Below are positions 40,564 to 51,476 of a stretch of 64,000 nucleotides of DNA, one piece after another. The stretch lies in contig JAIVJC010000134.1 of NCBI GenBank assembly GCA_020200235.1, forward strand, positions 1 to 64,000. Reading direction: 5' to 3'. How positions within the stretch are numbered: the first letter of the stretch is position 1; each line of letters starts with the position of its first letter. Source of the DNA: Acidobacteriota bacterium (GTDB taxonomy: Bacteria; Acidobacteriota; Blastocatellia; Pyrinomonadales; Pyrinomonadaceae). The notes below the pieces were generated by a model. It saw only the letters and a program-made list of their open reading frames with translations. It was not told the DNA's origin and searched no databases. The translations under genes and the position numbers were made by a program.

Positions 40564-41787
40564 ATGTCCACCAGCACGAGCCCCCCCGCCGAACTCGCGC
40601 TCGCCCCCCTCGGAGCGGGCGATCTCATCGATCGCACCGTCCGCCTCTACCGCCGACACTTCACGACCCTCTTGCGCGCCGCCGCGCCGCCCGTCGTCGT
40701 CTCGGCGCTCGGCTCCGTCATGCTCACCGTCGGCTGGCGGGAGCTCTCGCTGACGGAGAGCGGCGCGCGGCTCGCGCTCTACGGCGCGCTCATCTTCGCG
40801 GGGCTCGTCCTGGCGTGGGGCGGCAACTTCGCCTTCCTGCTCGTGATGGGCGGCGCGTCGCGCAACCTCGTGCTGCACCTGCTGCGCGGCGAGCCCGTCT
40901 CGGCGCGCGCCATCTACCGCGCCGTGCGCTCGCGCTTCTGGTCGCTGGTGGGCGCGCTCATCCTCATCATCCTCTTCGCCGGGGCGGTGAGCATGCCCAT
41001 CGGGTTCGCGTGGCTGATGCTCGTCGGGCTCGGCGTGGGCGGCGTGATGGCGATCACGCAAGGGAGCGCGTTCGGCATCGTCCTCGCCATCATATTGTTC
41101 GTCGCCTTCACGCTCGCCGCGCTCTTCGCCTTCTTCTTCGTCGTCGGGCGCGTGGCGTACGTCCCGCAGGTCATCCTCGTCGAGGGGCGCAAGGCGACCG
41201 AAGCCTTCGGGCGCAGCATGAGCCTCGCGCGCGGCAACGTCCGCCGCCTGACGGCGATGTTCCTCTTCACCACCTTCGCCACCTACTCGGCGCTGATGCT
41301 GCTCGCCGTCCCGCTCGGCTGGTACGGATACCTGCGCGGCGTCAACCCGCTCACGCTGAACGACGTCGAGCTGCCGCTCTGGTACGCCATCGGGCGGCAG
41401 GTCTTGACGCAGGTGGCTTCGATCCTGCTCGCGCCGGTCTGGATGCTCGGCTTGTCGCTCTTGTATGTTGACGAGCGCGTGCGCCACGAGGGCTACGACA
41501 TCGAGTTGATGGCGCAGCAGCGCCTCGGCGACATGCCGGAGCTTCCCGGCGGCGGAGCCGCCCCGCTCGCGCCCGCCGTCTACACAGCCCCCGCGCCCGC
41601 GCACGCACACGCGCCGCGCCCGCGGCAAAATTATCCGCAGCAGACTCAGCCCGCATACGCGCCGCAAGCGACCGCCGCCGCCGCCGCGCAGCCGCGCACC
41701 GATGAGCCGCAGGCTGATGTCGTAGACCTCTCGCCGCCCACGCGCCCCGGCTCGATCTTCGGTCTCGACGAAAGGCCTCGGAGTTGA
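40564..41787 (+). CDS. Multipass membrane protein of the DUF4129/MoxR locus
   Basis: GDLIDRTVRLYRRHFTTLLRAAAPP, several transmembrane segments; overlaps the DUF4129 gene by 4 bp. Confidence 0.8.
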   Translation: MSTSTSPPAELALAPLGAGDLIDRTVRLYRRHFTTLLRAAAPPVVVSALGSVMLTVGWRELSLTESGARLALYGALIFAGLVLAWGGNFAFLLVMGGASRNLVLHLLRGEPVSARAIYRAVRSRFWSLVGALILIILFAGAVSMPIGFAWLMLVGLGVGGVMAITQGSAFGIVLAIILFVAFTLAALFAFFFVVGRVAYVPQVILVEGRKATEAFGRSMSLARGNVRRLTAMFLFTTFATYSALMLLAVPLGWYGYLRGVNPLTLNDVELPLWYAIGRQVLTQVASILLAPVWMLGLSLLYVDERVRHEGYDIELMAQQRLGDMPELPGGGAAPLAPAVYTAPAPAHAHAPRPRQNYPQQTQPAYAPQATAAAAAQPRTDEPQADVVDLSPPTRPGSIFGLDERPRS

Positions 41788-42830
41788 CCCGTTCACGCGC
41801 CACGCTCGTCGTCCTCTTCGTCGCGCTGTGCGGCGCGACCTCGACCGCGCGCGCCGCGTCGCTCGACGGCTACCGCTCGCGCGTCAGCGTCGCGCTCAGC
41901 CACTCCGCCGAGCTCCTGGACGCGCTCAAGGAAACGGGAAGCGTCGACGGGAGACGCGAGGCTCAGGCGCTCGCCGGGGTGCGCGACGCGCTGCCGCCGC
42001 GCGAGCGCGTCGAGTGGGCGGGCGGCGTGACGGACGTCGACAACTCGTGGCTGCGCAAAGAGCTGGAAGCCTACGCCGCACTGCCCGCGGGCGACGCGGG
42101 AGAGAAGAGAAAGATCGCCGCGCGCGTTAACGCGCGACTCGCCGCGCTCAGCAGCCGCCTCGACGAGACGGCGGGCGCCAGCTCGCAGGCGGCGCGCGAC
42201 CGCGAGGCAGAGAAGGGCAGGCTCCAGTCGATCCTGCGTCGCCCCGAATACAACGAGCAGGCTTCGCACGAGACGGCGCTCGGTCGCCTGTGGAAGCAGT
42301 TCAAGGGGCTGCTGAGCAGGCTGCTGGCGGCTCGCGCGCCGATGGCTCCGGGCGCGGCGGGCTTCTTCTCGGTCGTCGCGCGCGTCTTCGTCTACGCGCT
42401 CGCCGTCGCCGTGATCGTCTTCGTCGTGTGGCGATTCGGGCCACGGCTCGTCAACCAACTCTCGACGCGGCGCAGGAAGGGGCGCGGGCGCGAGGCGCGC
42501 GTCGTGCTCGGCGAACGGCTCGCGCCCGACGAGTCGGCCGCCGACCTCCTCGCCGAGGCGGAGCGGCTCGCGCGCGCGGGCGAGCTGCGCGGCGCGATCC
42601 GCAAGGCGTACATCGCCGTGCTGTGCGAGCTCGGGGATCGCAAGCTCATCCGCCTCGCGCAGCACAAGACCAACCGCGACTACCTCAACAGCGTGCGCGA
42701 CCGCGACGATCTCTTCGGGACGCTGCGCCCGCTCACCCAGGACTACGAGCGCCACTGGTACGGCTTCGCCCCCGCCACGCCCGCCGACTGGGACGAGTAC
42801 CGCGCGCTCTGCAACCGGGCCATCCAGTGA
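41784..42830 (+). CDS. DUF4129-containing membrane protein
   Basis: C-terminal LAEAERLARAGELRGAIRKAYIAVLCELGDRKLIRLAQHKTNRDYLNSVR ... RHWYGFAPATPADWDEYRALC. Confidence 0.88.
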   Translation: MTRSRATLVVLFVALCGATSTARAASLDGYRSRVSVALSHSAELLDALKETGSVDGRREAQALAGVRDALPPRERVEWAGGVTDVDNSWLRKELEAYAALPAGDAGEKRKIAARVNARLAALSSRLDETAGASSQAARDREAEKGRLQSILRRPEYNEQASHETALGRLWKQFKGLLSRLLAARAPMAPGAAGFFSVVARVFVYALAVAVIVFVVWRFGPRLVNQLSTRRRKGRGREARVVLGERLAPDESAADLLAEAERLARAGELRGAIRKAYIAVLCELGDRKLIRLAQHKTNRDYLNSVRDRDDLFGTLRPLTQDYERHWYGFAPATPADWDEYRALCNRAIQ

Positions 42831-42857
42831 TGAGTGATGGGTGATGAGTGATGAGTA
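42827..42857. repeat. Left arm of heptad inverted repeat (GTGATGA type), element H
   Basis: gtgatgagtgatgggtgatgagtgatgagt; 28 of 30 match the reverse complement of 43233-43262. Confidence 0.92.
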
Positions 42858-43228
42858 GGATTGAGAAATTTGAAGACTTCATTGCGTGGCAAAAGGCGCG
42901 CTCCCTAACAACAGAAATTTATAAGCTGCCCGAGCAAGGAAGCTTCGCGCGAGACTACGGTCTGAAAGATCAAATAAGGAGAGCCTCCGTATCGATAATG
43001 TCCAACATTGCCGAAGGCTTTGAGCGCGGTCGGGCATCGGAGTTCCACCAATTCTTGGTTATCGCCAAAGCCTCGTGTGCGGAAGTTCGTTCCCAACTCT
43101 ACGTGGCGTTGGACGTGGGCCACCTAACGAAAGATCAGTTCGACGGTTTGCTGAATAAAGCGGCGGAGTTGGGTCGCGTCATCGGAGGGCTACGTGCCTC
43201 AGTTGAACGGAGGCGCGACGGTTCATGA
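42851..43228 (+). CDS. Four-helix-bundle protein, 23S rRNA intervening-sequence (IVP/S23) family
   Basis: [72 protein letters not shown]. Confidence 0.95.
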   Translation: MSRIEKFEDFIAWQKARSLTTEIYKLPEQGSFARDYGLKDQIRRASVSIMSNIAEGFERGRASEFHQFLVIAKASCAEVRSQLYVALDVGHLTKDQFDGLLNKAAELGRVIGGLRASVERRRDGS

Positions 43229-43232
43229 ACGT

Positions 43233-43262
43233 ACTCATCACCCATCACTCATCACTCATCAC
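43233..43262. repeat. Right arm of heptad inverted repeat, element H
   Basis: actcatcacccatcactcatcactcatcac. Confidence 0.92.
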
Positions 43263-43270
43263 TTGAGCCC

Positions 43271-44821
43271 ATGCGCGGACGCTTCTCCATCCTGATCTTC
43301 GTCGTGCTCGTCGGGCTGCTGCTCGTCGCGCTGAACGCCGCGTCTTACGTGCGCGTCGAGCGCGAGCCGGAGCTGGAGACGAACCCCGACCGCTCCACGT
43401 CGAACGCGGGGGCGACGGGGACGCGCGCCGTCTACGAGTACTTCGAGGCTTCGGGTCACAAGGTGATGCGCTGGCGCGAGCCCGTCGAGTCGCTGCTGAA
43501 GGACGGCAAGGCGAGCCCGGCGACGTTCGTCGTCGTCGGCGCGGTGCGTCGCCGCTTCACGGACGAGGAGCGGAAGAATCTGTCGCGCTGGGTCGCGCGC
43601 GGCGGTCGCCTCGTCGTCATAGATCGGATTCCGGAACAGACGCTCGCCGAGGACGAGCGGTGGGGTGTCTCCTCCGTGCCGGTCGGCATCGCGGGCTTCA
43701 ACGCGCGCGCCGACGACGTGGAAGGCCTGCTCGCGGGCACGCAACCTTTTACGCCCACGCAGCCGACGCTCATCACCAACGGCGTCGAGCGCGTCGCGCC
43801 TTCGCGCCTCGCCACGCGACTGCGAGCCGTGGGGAAGGGCGAGACTAACGACACGAACACAGACGACGACGCGGCAGACTCGGGCGACGCGACGGACGCG
43901 ACGCCCACGCCCTCGCAGTCTCCGCCGCCCGCCGCCGGGCGCGGCGAAGGGGACGGGGCGGACGGGGAAGAGACCGAGAGTGAAGCCGAGGAAGGCGAGC
44001 CGCCGCCGCCCACGCCGACGCCGCGACCGGGCGCTTCGCCGCGCCCGTCCGCGCCGCCGGTCGTGATCAGTCCTCAGCGCGGCGGGATCGGCATGGGGCG
44101 CGCGGAAGACTACGCGGAGCCCGACGCGCCCGTCCTCAACTTCACGGACGAGCGCGGCGCACTCGTCGCCGAGTTCACGCGCGGTCGCGGCCGCGTCGTC
44201 GTCCTCTCCGATCCGTTCATCGTCGCCAACAACGGCATCAGCCGCGCCGACAACTTGCAGCTCGCGACGAACCTGATCGCGTCGGGCGGCGGTCTCATCG
44301 CCTTCGACGAATACCACCAGGGGCGCGGCGCGGCGCACAACCAGCTCCTCAGTTACTTCGCGGGCACGCCCGTCGTCGCGATGTTCGCGCAGGGGTTTTT
44401 GATCGCGGCGGTCGTCGTCTGGTCGCGCGGTCGGCGTTTCGCGCGCCCGCTGCCCGCGCCGCGGCCCGACCGCCGCTCGAAGCTCGAATTCGTCGCTTCG
44501 ATGGCGGAGCTACAGCAGCGCGCCCGCGCCTTTGATCTCGCCATCGAAAACATCTACTCTCGCACGCGCCGCGCGCTCGCGCGCTACGGCGGCACGGACC
44601 CCGCCGCCGCGCCCGAAGAGATCGCGTCGGCGGTCGCCGCGCGCTCCGGCACGGATCGGGCGCGGCTCGAACAGCTCCTGCGCGAGTGCGAAGACGCCGC
44701 GAAGGGCGCGCCCGTCGGCGCACGCCGCGCGCTCGAACTCGCCGCGAGTTTGCGCGAGCTCGAGAGCTCGCTCGGCATCCGGATGCGCGAGCGCGAGATC
44801 AAGCAAGCCGCGCGCCGGTGA
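43271..44821 (+). CDS. DUF4350-containing membrane protein
   Basis: GTRAVYEYFEASGHKVMRWREPVESLL ... RWVARGGRLVVIDRIPE ... IASGGGLIAFDEYHQGRGAAHNQLLSYF. Confidence 0.88.
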   Translation: MRGRFSILIFVVLVGLLLVALNAASYVRVEREPELETNPDRSTSNAGATGTRAVYEYFEASGHKVMRWREPVESLLKDGKASPATFVVVGAVRRRFTDEERKNLSRWVARGGRLVVIDRIPEQTLAEDERWGVSSVPVGIAGFNARADDVEGLLAGTQPFTPTQPTLITNGVERVAPSRLATRLRAVGKGETNDTNTDDDAADSGDATDATPTPSQSPPPAAGRGEGDGADGEETESEAEEGEPPPPTPTPRPGASPRPSAPPVVISPQRGGIGMGRAEDYAEPDAPVLNFTDERGALVAEFTRGRGRVVVLSDPFIVANNGISRADNLQLATNLIASGGGLIAFDEYHQGRGAAHNQLLSYFAGTPVVAMFAQGFLIAAVVVWSRGRRFARPLPAPRPDRRSKLEFVASMAELQQRARAFDLAIENIYSRTRRALARYGGTDPAAAPEEIASAVAARSGTDRARLEQLLRECEDAAKGAPVGARRALELAASLRELESSLGIRMREREIKQAARR

Positions 44822-44935
44822 GTTTTAGTTATCAACTTTGAAAGGATGCAGGGCGGCGACGAGCGTTAGCCCGACGGCGCGAAACCTTCAGCCCGTCGAC
44901 CGATCACCCGTCACCCGCCGCCTGTCACCGTCCTC

Positions 44936-45889
44936 ATGCTGCAAAACGTCGCCGCAACGGTCGAACACATCAACACGGAGCTGCGCAAGATCATCGTCGG
45001 GCAGGACGCGGTGGTCGAGCAGGTGCTGGTCGCGCTCTTAGCCGAGGGGCACGCGCTCGTCGAGGGCGTGCCGGGGACGGCGAAGACGCTGATGGTCAAG
45101 ACGCTCGCGCGCATCGTCGGCGCGGAGTTCGGGCGCATCCAGTTCACGCCCGACCTGATGCCCTCGGACATCACCGGCACGAACGTCTTCAACGTCGCCA
45201 ACTCGACGTTCAGTCTTCGCCGCGGCGCGATCTTCACGGACATCCTGCTCGCCGACGAGATCAACCGCACGCCGCCGAAGACGCAAGCCGCGCTCCTCGA
45301 AGCGATGGAGGAGCGGCAGGTGACGATTGACGGCGACCTGCACCCGCTCTCGCCGCTCTTCACTGTGCTCGCCACCGAGAACCCCATCGAGTACGAGGGC
45401 ACCTACCCTCTGCCCGAGGCGCAGCTCGACCGCTTCCTCCTCAAGATTCTGATCGACTACCCGACCGCCGAAGACGAGGCGCGCATCGTCGCCAACTGGG
45501 ACGAGGGTTTTAACTCGCGCCGGCTGGAGCAGATCGACATCCGACCCCTGCCGGACGCGAACGCCATCTCGCAGTGCCGCGCCGACATCCGCCGCGCGCA
45601 CATGGAGCCGGGCGTGCAAAGCTACGTCGTGCAGATCGTCCGCCGCACCAGGGAGCACCCGTCGGTCGCCTACGGCGCGAGCCCGCGCGCGTCCGTCGCG
45701 ATGCTCCTGTGCTCGAAGGCGCTCGCCGCCATGCGCGGCAGAGAGTTCGCCACGCCCGACGACGTGCGCGACATCGCGCGCCCCGTCCTGCGCCACCGCC
45801 TGAGGCTTCGCGCCGAGGCGGAGCTCGACGGTGCGACGCCTGAGAGTGTCATCACGGACATCCTGCAGACGGTCGAAGTGCCGCGCTGA
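44936..45889 (+). CDS. MoxR-family AAA ATPase
   Basis: [90 protein letters not shown]. Confidence 0.97.
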   Translation: MLQNVAATVEHINTELRKIIVGQDAVVEQVLVALLAEGHALVEGVPGTAKTLMVKTLARIVGAEFGRIQFTPDLMPSDITGTNVFNVANSTFSLRRGAIFTDILLADEINRTPPKTQAALLEAMEERQVTIDGDLHPLSPLFTVLATENPIEYEGTYPLPEAQLDRFLLKILIDYPTAEDEARIVANWDEGFNSRRLEQIDIRPLPDANAISQCRADIRRAHMEPGVQSYVVQIVRRTREHPSVAYGASPRASVAMLLCSKALAAMRGREFATPDDVRDIARPVLRHRLRLRAEAELDGATPESVITDILQTVEVPR

Positions 45890-45914
45890 CCGAGCGCCGG
45901 CGGCGGGAGGCGAG

Positions 45915-47201
45915 TTGGGGCTCACGAGAACATTCGCACGCCTCGGCTCGCCGAGAGTCGCGGCGCACGACGACGACGACGAGGGTCGCGCCGCCTTCGA
46001 GATCGACGACGGCGTCAGGCTGCGGCGTTTGAAGATCGTGCTGATCGCGGCGCTCGTCTGCGGTCTCGCGATCAGCCGAAGGCTCTGGCTCTCTTCGCCG
46101 CGCACCTACCCGACCGCGCCCGTGAGCGACGCGCTGCCCGGCATACCTTTCCCACTCGATTACCTGTGGCTCGCGGTCGTCATTCTTCTCCTCGCCGCCG
46201 TCCTCGTCTTTGAACGCCCGCGCAAGTTCGTCGTCGCCTTCCTCGTCGCGGCGGGGCTGCTGTGCCTGTGGGATCAGGCGCGCTGGCAGCCCTGGTTCTT
46301 CCAATACTATTTCATGCTCGCGGCTCTGTGCCTCGCCGCGCGCGGCGACGAAGGCGGGGCGGGAAACTCCGCCGCCTTGGACGCGTGCCGCATGATCGTC
46401 GCCGCCACCTACTTCTGGGGCGGCGCGCAGAAGATCAACTACAGCTTCGCGTCGGAGGTCATGCCCGCGCTGCTAGACCCTTACCTCCGCCACCTGCCGC
46501 CGGCCTTCGGCGTCCTGCCGACAGCGCTCGGCGTCGCCGCGCCGCTCGTCGAAGTCTGCGCCGGCGTCGGACTCCTGACGCGGCGCTTCAGGCGCGCGGC
46601 GTGTCTGCTCGCCCTCACGACGAGCGCCGCCGCGCTCGCGCTGCTCGTGCCCGTCCGCGCGAACGTCGTCGTCTGGCCCTGGAACGCGGCGATGGCGGCG
46701 TTCGTCTATATACTTTTCTGGCGCGACGAAACTACTCCGGCGCGCGCCATTCTCGTCGGGGGAAAATCCGTCGCGCGCGTCGCGCTGCTGTTGCTCTTCG
46801 GCGCGATGCCGCTCCTCAGCTTCTTCAACCTCTGGGACTCTTACCTCTCCGCCGCGCTCTACTCGGGCAACACCAGCCGCGCGGGCGTCTACGTGAGCGA
46901 CTCGATGAGAGAGCGTCTGCCCGAGAGCGCGCAAGCGAGCGTGCGGAGGGTGGGCGACAAAAATTTGCTCTCGCTGCTCAGGTGGTCGGACGCGGAGCTC
47001 AACGTCCCGCCCTACCCGGAGCCGCGCGTCTACTTCAAGCTCGCGCGCTGGGTCTGCGCGCGCGCCGAGACAGCGTCGGACGCGGCGCTCTTGATCGAGG
47101 GGCGACCCGGAATGCTCGACGGCGCGAGAACGTCTTCCACTTACGACTGCGGGGAGTTCATCCCGCGACTACGCGCAGAGACGCAGAGAGTTGAACGATG
47201 A
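45915..47201 (+). CDS. Multipass membrane hypothetical protein
   Basis: TTG start 45915 with gggagg upstream; at least six transmembrane segments (AATYFWGGAQKINYSFASEVMPALLDPYL). Confidence 0.7.
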   Translation: MGLTRTFARLGSPRVAAHDDDDEGRAAFEIDDGVRLRRLKIVLIAALVCGLAISRRLWLSSPRTYPTAPVSDALPGIPFPLDYLWLAVVILLLAAVLVFERPRKFVVAFLVAAGLLCLWDQARWQPWFFQYYFMLAALCLAARGDEGGAGNSAALDACRMIVAATYFWGGAQKINYSFASEVMPALLDPYLRHLPPAFGVLPTALGVAAPLVEVCAGVGLLTRRFRRAACLLALTTSAAALALLVPVRANVVVWPWNAAMAAFVYILFWRDETTPARAILVGGKSVARVALLLLFGAMPLLSFFNLWDSYLSAALYSGNTSRAGVYVSDSMRERLPESAQASVRRVGDKNLLSLLRWSDAELNVPPYPEPRVYFKLARWVCARAETASDAALLIEGRPGMLDGARTSSTYDCGEFIPRLRAETQRVER

Positions 47202-47275
47202 AGTAGGAACGATGAACGATGAAGTGAAGGCGACTTCTTCTTACTTCACCGTTCATCGTTCCTACTTCATCGTTT
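47193..47275. repeat. Heptad-phased inverted repeat (GAACGAT/GAAGTAG type), element I, between convergent genes
   Basis: gaacgatgaagtaggaacgatgaacgatgaagtgaag opposite cttacttcaccgttcatcgttcctacttcatcgtt. Confidence 0.92.
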
Positions 47276-47322
47276 CTCCCCGCGCCTCTGTGGCGAATCC
47301 GTTTCACCGTCTCACGCTCACT

Positions 47323-49911
47323 CTAGTTGGGCGGCGGCTGCGCGCCTATCGGATCGCCGGGCGGCGTGGGCGGCGGCGGGGTGCGCCTGCGCGGCGCGTC
47401 GGGCCTGGCGAGGAACCGCTCGATGTCCTCGACGGTCGCGGCGGTGTGTTGTAAGTCCGGCGCGGCGGTCTGGGCGTTGTGCTTCAGAGAGTCGAGTAAG
47501 GTGCGCAGCGCGGCGTTGGCGCCGGCGCGCACCTGGGGCGACGCCGTGTCGTTCGCCGCCGTGTCCATCAGGCGCGTGACGGCGAGCGACTGCACGGCGC
47601 GCGCGACGACAGCCTGCTGCGCGTCGCGCGGGGCGGCGTCGTACCAGGTGCGGCGCACGAGCGCGTCGAGCACTTCTTTGAAGTCGGGGTTGGCGCTGTT
47701 GCGCGAGTGGTAGTCGATCAGGCGCGCGGCGCGGTGCGGCTCGACGAGCGCGGAGACGGCGAGGTCTGCGGCGACGGTCGCGACGTTAACGGGATCGAAC
47801 GCCGGATCGGTGCGCCTCGGGAACATCTCGATGGTGTTGCCCTGGTAGCCGGGCGCGGGCGGCGGGATGAGATCGAGTATGCGCTGCGGCACGGCGAGGG
47901 CGTCGGGTCGCAGGGTGTCGAGCACCGCCGCGAGCGCGGCGCGCTGTTTGGCGGCGGGCACGATCTGCTGGACGAGCTTCGGGCTCGCGCCGCCGAGGGT
48001 GGCGCCGCCGCCGGCGGCGGTGTACGCCGTCCTCTTGACGGAATAGTTGTAGTAGAGCCCGCCGACCGTTTTGACGGCGGCTTGCAGTTGATAACGATGA
48101 TGCAGGTAGAGCGGGAGCAATTTCGCTTCGAGGAGCGAGAGCGGCGTGCCCGCGGGGATGTTGCCGAGCCCGAACTGCGAGAGACCGATGCGGCGCACCT
48201 CCATCTCGTGGCGCAGCATCGCGACGGGGTCGTCGCCGTTGTCCCACAGATTCGCGAGCGGGTTCGCCGCGCCGAACGGTCGCGCGTCCTGATCCGTGAG
48301 GTAGAGCATCCCGCGCGCGACGTTGTCCTCGACGACGCGCGCGAGCTGGACGTTCTCGTCCGCGCCCGGCGGGAATTGCGCGTAGGCGTAAGTGATCGCG
48401 AACTTGTCGTAGGCGCCGATGCCGCGCCCGTAGGCGTTCGAGAGATCGAGCTTGCCGTTTTTGATCTCGACGAGCGGCGCGGGGTAGTCCATCACGGACG
48501 CGCGACCGCCGTAGGTCGAGGCGGCGAAGTTGTGTTCGAGACCGAGCGTGTGACCGACCTCGTGCGCGGCGAGCTGGCGGATGCGCGCGAGCGCCATCTG
48601 CGCGGCGTCCGTCGCGGGGTCGAGCGCGGCGAGATACTCGTCGTCGAGCGTCGCGCCGAAGTCGCACGAGCCGCCGCGCAGAGTTTCGCCGCGCGAGCCG
48701 CCGCGCGTCGCGCCGTCGGCGAAGGGCGGGATGAGGCCGCTGCCGAGGACGTAGTCCTGCCGGATGCGTAAGCTCCCGAGCGTGACGTTGCCCTTGATGA
48801 TCTCGCCGGTGCGCGGGTCGTTGACGTTGTCGCCGATCGACCAGCCGCGCGTCGCGCGGTGCACCCAGTTGATCATGTTGTAGCGGATGTCCATCGGGTC
48901 GGCGCCCTCGGGCAGCACCCTCACCTGAAACGCGTTCTTGAAGCCGGCCGCCTCGAACGCCTCGCTCCACCACGACGCGCCCTCGACCAACGCGCTCCGG
49001 ATCGGCTCGGGCGCGCCCGAATCGACGTAATAAATGATCGGCTTGACGGGCTCCGATACGGCGGCGTTCGGGTCTTTTTTAACCAGGCGGTGGCGGATGA
49101 TCCAGCGCTGCTCGATGGGCTCCGTGATCGGCGTCGCGTAGTCGTAGAAGGTGATGTCGATGACGCCGACGCGGGGGTCGGAGCGGCGCGGGCGGTACTG
49201 GTCGTCGGGCAACTGCACGAGCGAGTGGTGCTCTCGGACGGTCAGGTTCTGCGGGTTCGGCGTCGTCTGCCGCACGAGCCCGCCCGGATCAGTGGAGTTG
49301 AACGTGAGCGACGCCTCGACCTCCGTGTTCTGCGGGAAGTTTTTCGTGCGCGGCAAATGAATCGCGCTGCGCGACTCGTCGAGCGAGAAGCCGCCCTGCT
49401 GCGCGCGCCTCAGGGCTTCGACGACGCCGTGCGCGTCGCGCATGAAGAACGCGGTGGCGTCCACCAGCACGCGCTCTCCCTCCGCCGCCTCGACCTTGAA
49501 GCCCCACAGCACCGAGCGCGCGAACGACTCTTCGACCGCGCGCCGCTCGTTCACGTCGGTCGAGAGCGCGCGGTAGCGCTGGTTCGGCTCGACGAGCAGA
49601 ACCTTCGGTCCCACGCGCTCGAAGAAGACGACGTGCGTCGCGCCGAGCTGCCCGCGGTCGAGCCCGATGGGGTTCGAGCCGACGCCCGTCTGCAAAGAGG
49701 TCTGGTAGAGAAACTCCTGGTTGAAGCGCGCGATCTCGAGGAGCAGTCGCCCGCGCTCGGCGTCCCAGTAGAGGGGGAAGAAGCCGTCGAGCTTCTGCAA
49801 GTCCTTCGTCGCGTCGCGCAAGGTTTTCGGCTGCGACTTCTCTTGCGGGAGGGCGGGAGGAGAGATGGCGGCGAGCGACAGTAAGAGTAACAGCAGGCGG
49901 GCACGTCTCAT
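47323..49911 (-). CDS. Secreted zinc-dependent metalloprotease (DUF5117-type)
   Basis: [31 protein letters not shown] (HExxHxxGxxH); signal peptide; [30 protein letters not shown]. Confidence 0.92.
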   Translation of the reverse strand: MRRARLLLLLLSLAAISPPALPQEKSQPKTLRDATKDLQKLDGFFPLYWDAERGRLLLEIARFNQEFLYQTSLQTGVGSNPIGLDRGQLGATHVVFFERVGPKVLLVEPNQRYRALSTDVNERRAVEESFARSVLWGFKVEAAEGERVLVDATAFFMRDAHGVVEALRRAQQGGFSLDESRSAIHLPRTKNFPQNTEVEASLTFNSTDPGGLVRQTTPNPQNLTVREHHSLVQLPDDQYRPRRSDPRVGVIDITFYDYATPITEPIEQRWIIRHRLVKKDPNAAVSEPVKPIIYYVDSGAPEPIRSALVEGASWWSEAFEAAGFKNAFQVRVLPEGADPMDIRYNMINWVHRATRGWSIGDNVNDPRTGEIIKGNVTLGSLRIRQDYVLGSGLIPPFADGATRGGSRGETLRGGSCDFGATLDDEYLAALDPATDAAQMALARIRQLAAHEVGHTLGLEHNFAASTYGGRASVMDYPAPLVEIKNGKLDLSNAYGRGIGAYDKFAITYAYAQFPPGADENVQLARVVEDNVARGMLYLTDQDARPFGAANPLANLWDNGDDPVAMLRHEMEVRRIGLSQFGLGNIPAGTPLSLLEAKLLPLYLHHRYQLQAAVKTVGGLYYNYSVKRTAYTAAGGGATLGGASPKLVQQIVPAAKQRAALAAVLDTLRPDALAVPQRILDLIPPPAPGYQGNTIEMFPRRTDPAFDPVNVATVAADLAVSALVEPHRAARLIDYHSRNSANPDFKEVLDALVRRTWYDAAPRDAQQAVVARAVQSLAVTRLMDTAANDTASPQVRAGANAALRTLLDSLKHNAQTAAPDLQHTAATVEDIERFLARPDAPRRRTPPPPTPPGDPIGAQPPPN

Positions 49912-50111
49912 GTTGATTCCTCGTGAGCCTCGAAGGGTTGGAATGAGCTTTCGGCGTCAGCAGGTTCGGGAGCGGGTGAGATTCTAATACTAAACAGCCG
50001 CGGGGGGTAGTGCGCCGCGCGCGCGAAGAGTTTGCCTGCGCCGGAGGTTTGACCCTACACTGACTGCGACCCACACGCGCCGACGACACTTGCGGACCGG
50101 CTGGGCGGCTC

Positions 50112-51449
50112 ATGGCTCGCCCCGAGCGTATGCGCTTCGTCTTCTCCAAATATTTTTACGCCCTGCTCGCGCTCGGCTTCCTCCCGCTCTCGTTCGCGTG
50201 GGCTGCGCCCGGCTTGCGCTGGGCGACGCTCGCCTACGACCTCGCGCTCTTCGCCGCCGCGTTCGTCGACGCGAGGCGGGGCGCTCTGCCCGAAGGCTTG
50301 ACCGTCGAGCGCGAGTTCGCGGGTCGCTTCCACATCGGCGCGGAGACGGAGGTGCGCGTTAAAGTCTCGAACGCGACGGCGCGCGACGTGCGCCTCGTCG
50401 TCAAGGACGAGTACCCGCCGGCGATGAGGTTGGAGAGCCCGCGCGAGGCGGGGGTCGCGGTCGGGGCGCAGGCGACGGCGGCGCTCGTGTACGGGCTCGT
50501 GCCGCCGCGGCGCGGCCGCTTCGAGTTCGGGCGCGTGGCGGTGCGGCGTCTCTCGCCGTGGCGTCTGGTCTGGCGCGGGGCAGAAGCGTGGCACGCCGAA
50601 GGCGTGAAGGTCTACCCGAACCTGCGGAGAGCGCGCGAGGCGGAGCTGAAGGCGCTCGGCGCGCAGTCGCTCGTCGCCGCGCACCGCCGCAGCGCGTGGC
50701 GCGGCGAGGGGCGCGACTTCGAGTCCCTGCGCGACTACGTGCCGGGCGACGAATTGCGCCACCTGAGTTGGAGCGCGACGGCGCGGCGCGGCAAGCTGAC
50801 GACGCGGCAGTACCAGATCGAGCGCGACCAGACGATCCTCGTCGCGCTCGACGCCGGTCGCCTGATGACGGCGCGCATCGAGGACGAGACGAAGTTCGAC
50901 ACGGCGGTGCACGCCGCGCTCGCGCTGATGAGCGCCGCGCAGCGGGGCGGCGACAACGCCGGCATCATCGTCTTCGGTCGGCGGGTGCGCGCCTACGTGC
51001 CCCCGGCGCGCGGTAGAGAGCAGACGGACGCCGTGCTCGAAGCCCTGCACGCGGTCGAGCCCGAACTGATCGAGCCTTCCTACACGCGCGCCTTCGAGTA
51101 CATCGCCGCCAACTGCAAGCGGCGCGCGCTCGTCGTGATCCTGACCGATCTGGTTGACGAGGAAGGATCGCGCGAGCTGCTCGCGTCCTTGAAGCTACTG
51201 CGCCCGCGCCACCTGCCGCTCGTCGCGACGATCGGCGACCGAGACCTGAGGGCGGCGGTGGTGGGCGCGCCGGAGGACTTGAGGGGGCTCTTCACGCAGT
51301 CGGTCGCCGAGGAGATCATGCTGCAGCGCGAGGCGGCGCTGCGCCTCGTCGAGCGGCAGGGCGGGCTCGCGCTCGACGTGACGGCGGCGACGCTCGCGCC
51401 CGCGCTCCTGGAAACTTACATCCGCGTCAAAGAGCGCGGGCTGTTGTGA
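50112..51449 (+). CDS. DUF58-containing protein
   Basis: GEGRDFESLRDYVPGDELRHLSWSATARRGKLTTRQYQIERDQTILVALDAGRLM. Confidence 0.94.
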   Translation: MARPERMRFVFSKYFYALLALGFLPLSFAWAAPGLRWATLAYDLALFAAAFVDARRGALPEGLTVEREFAGRFHIGAETEVRVKVSNATARDVRLVVKDEYPPAMRLESPREAGVAVGAQATAALVYGLVPPRRGRFEFGRVAVRRLSPWRLVWRGAEAWHAEGVKVYPNLRRAREAELKALGAQSLVAAHRRSAWRGEGRDFESLRDYVPGDELRHLSWSATARRGKLTTRQYQIERDQTILVALDAGRLMTARIEDETKFDTAVHAALALMSAAQRGGDNAGIIVFGRRVRAYVPPARGREQTDAVLEALHAVEPELIEPSYTRAFEYIAANCKRRALVVILTDLVDEEGSRELLASLKLLRPRHLPLVATIGDRDLRAAVVGAPEDLRGLFTQSVAEEIMLQREAALRLVERQGGLALDVTAATLAPALLETYIRVKERGLL

Positions 51450-51476
51450 AGTGAAAAAAAGATTTTGAGGTGACTG

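Noticed and set aside
42827-43262. CRISPR array at the GTGATGA repeats
   Set aside because: Units are 7 nt and tandem without spacers; the two blocks are inverted, not direct.
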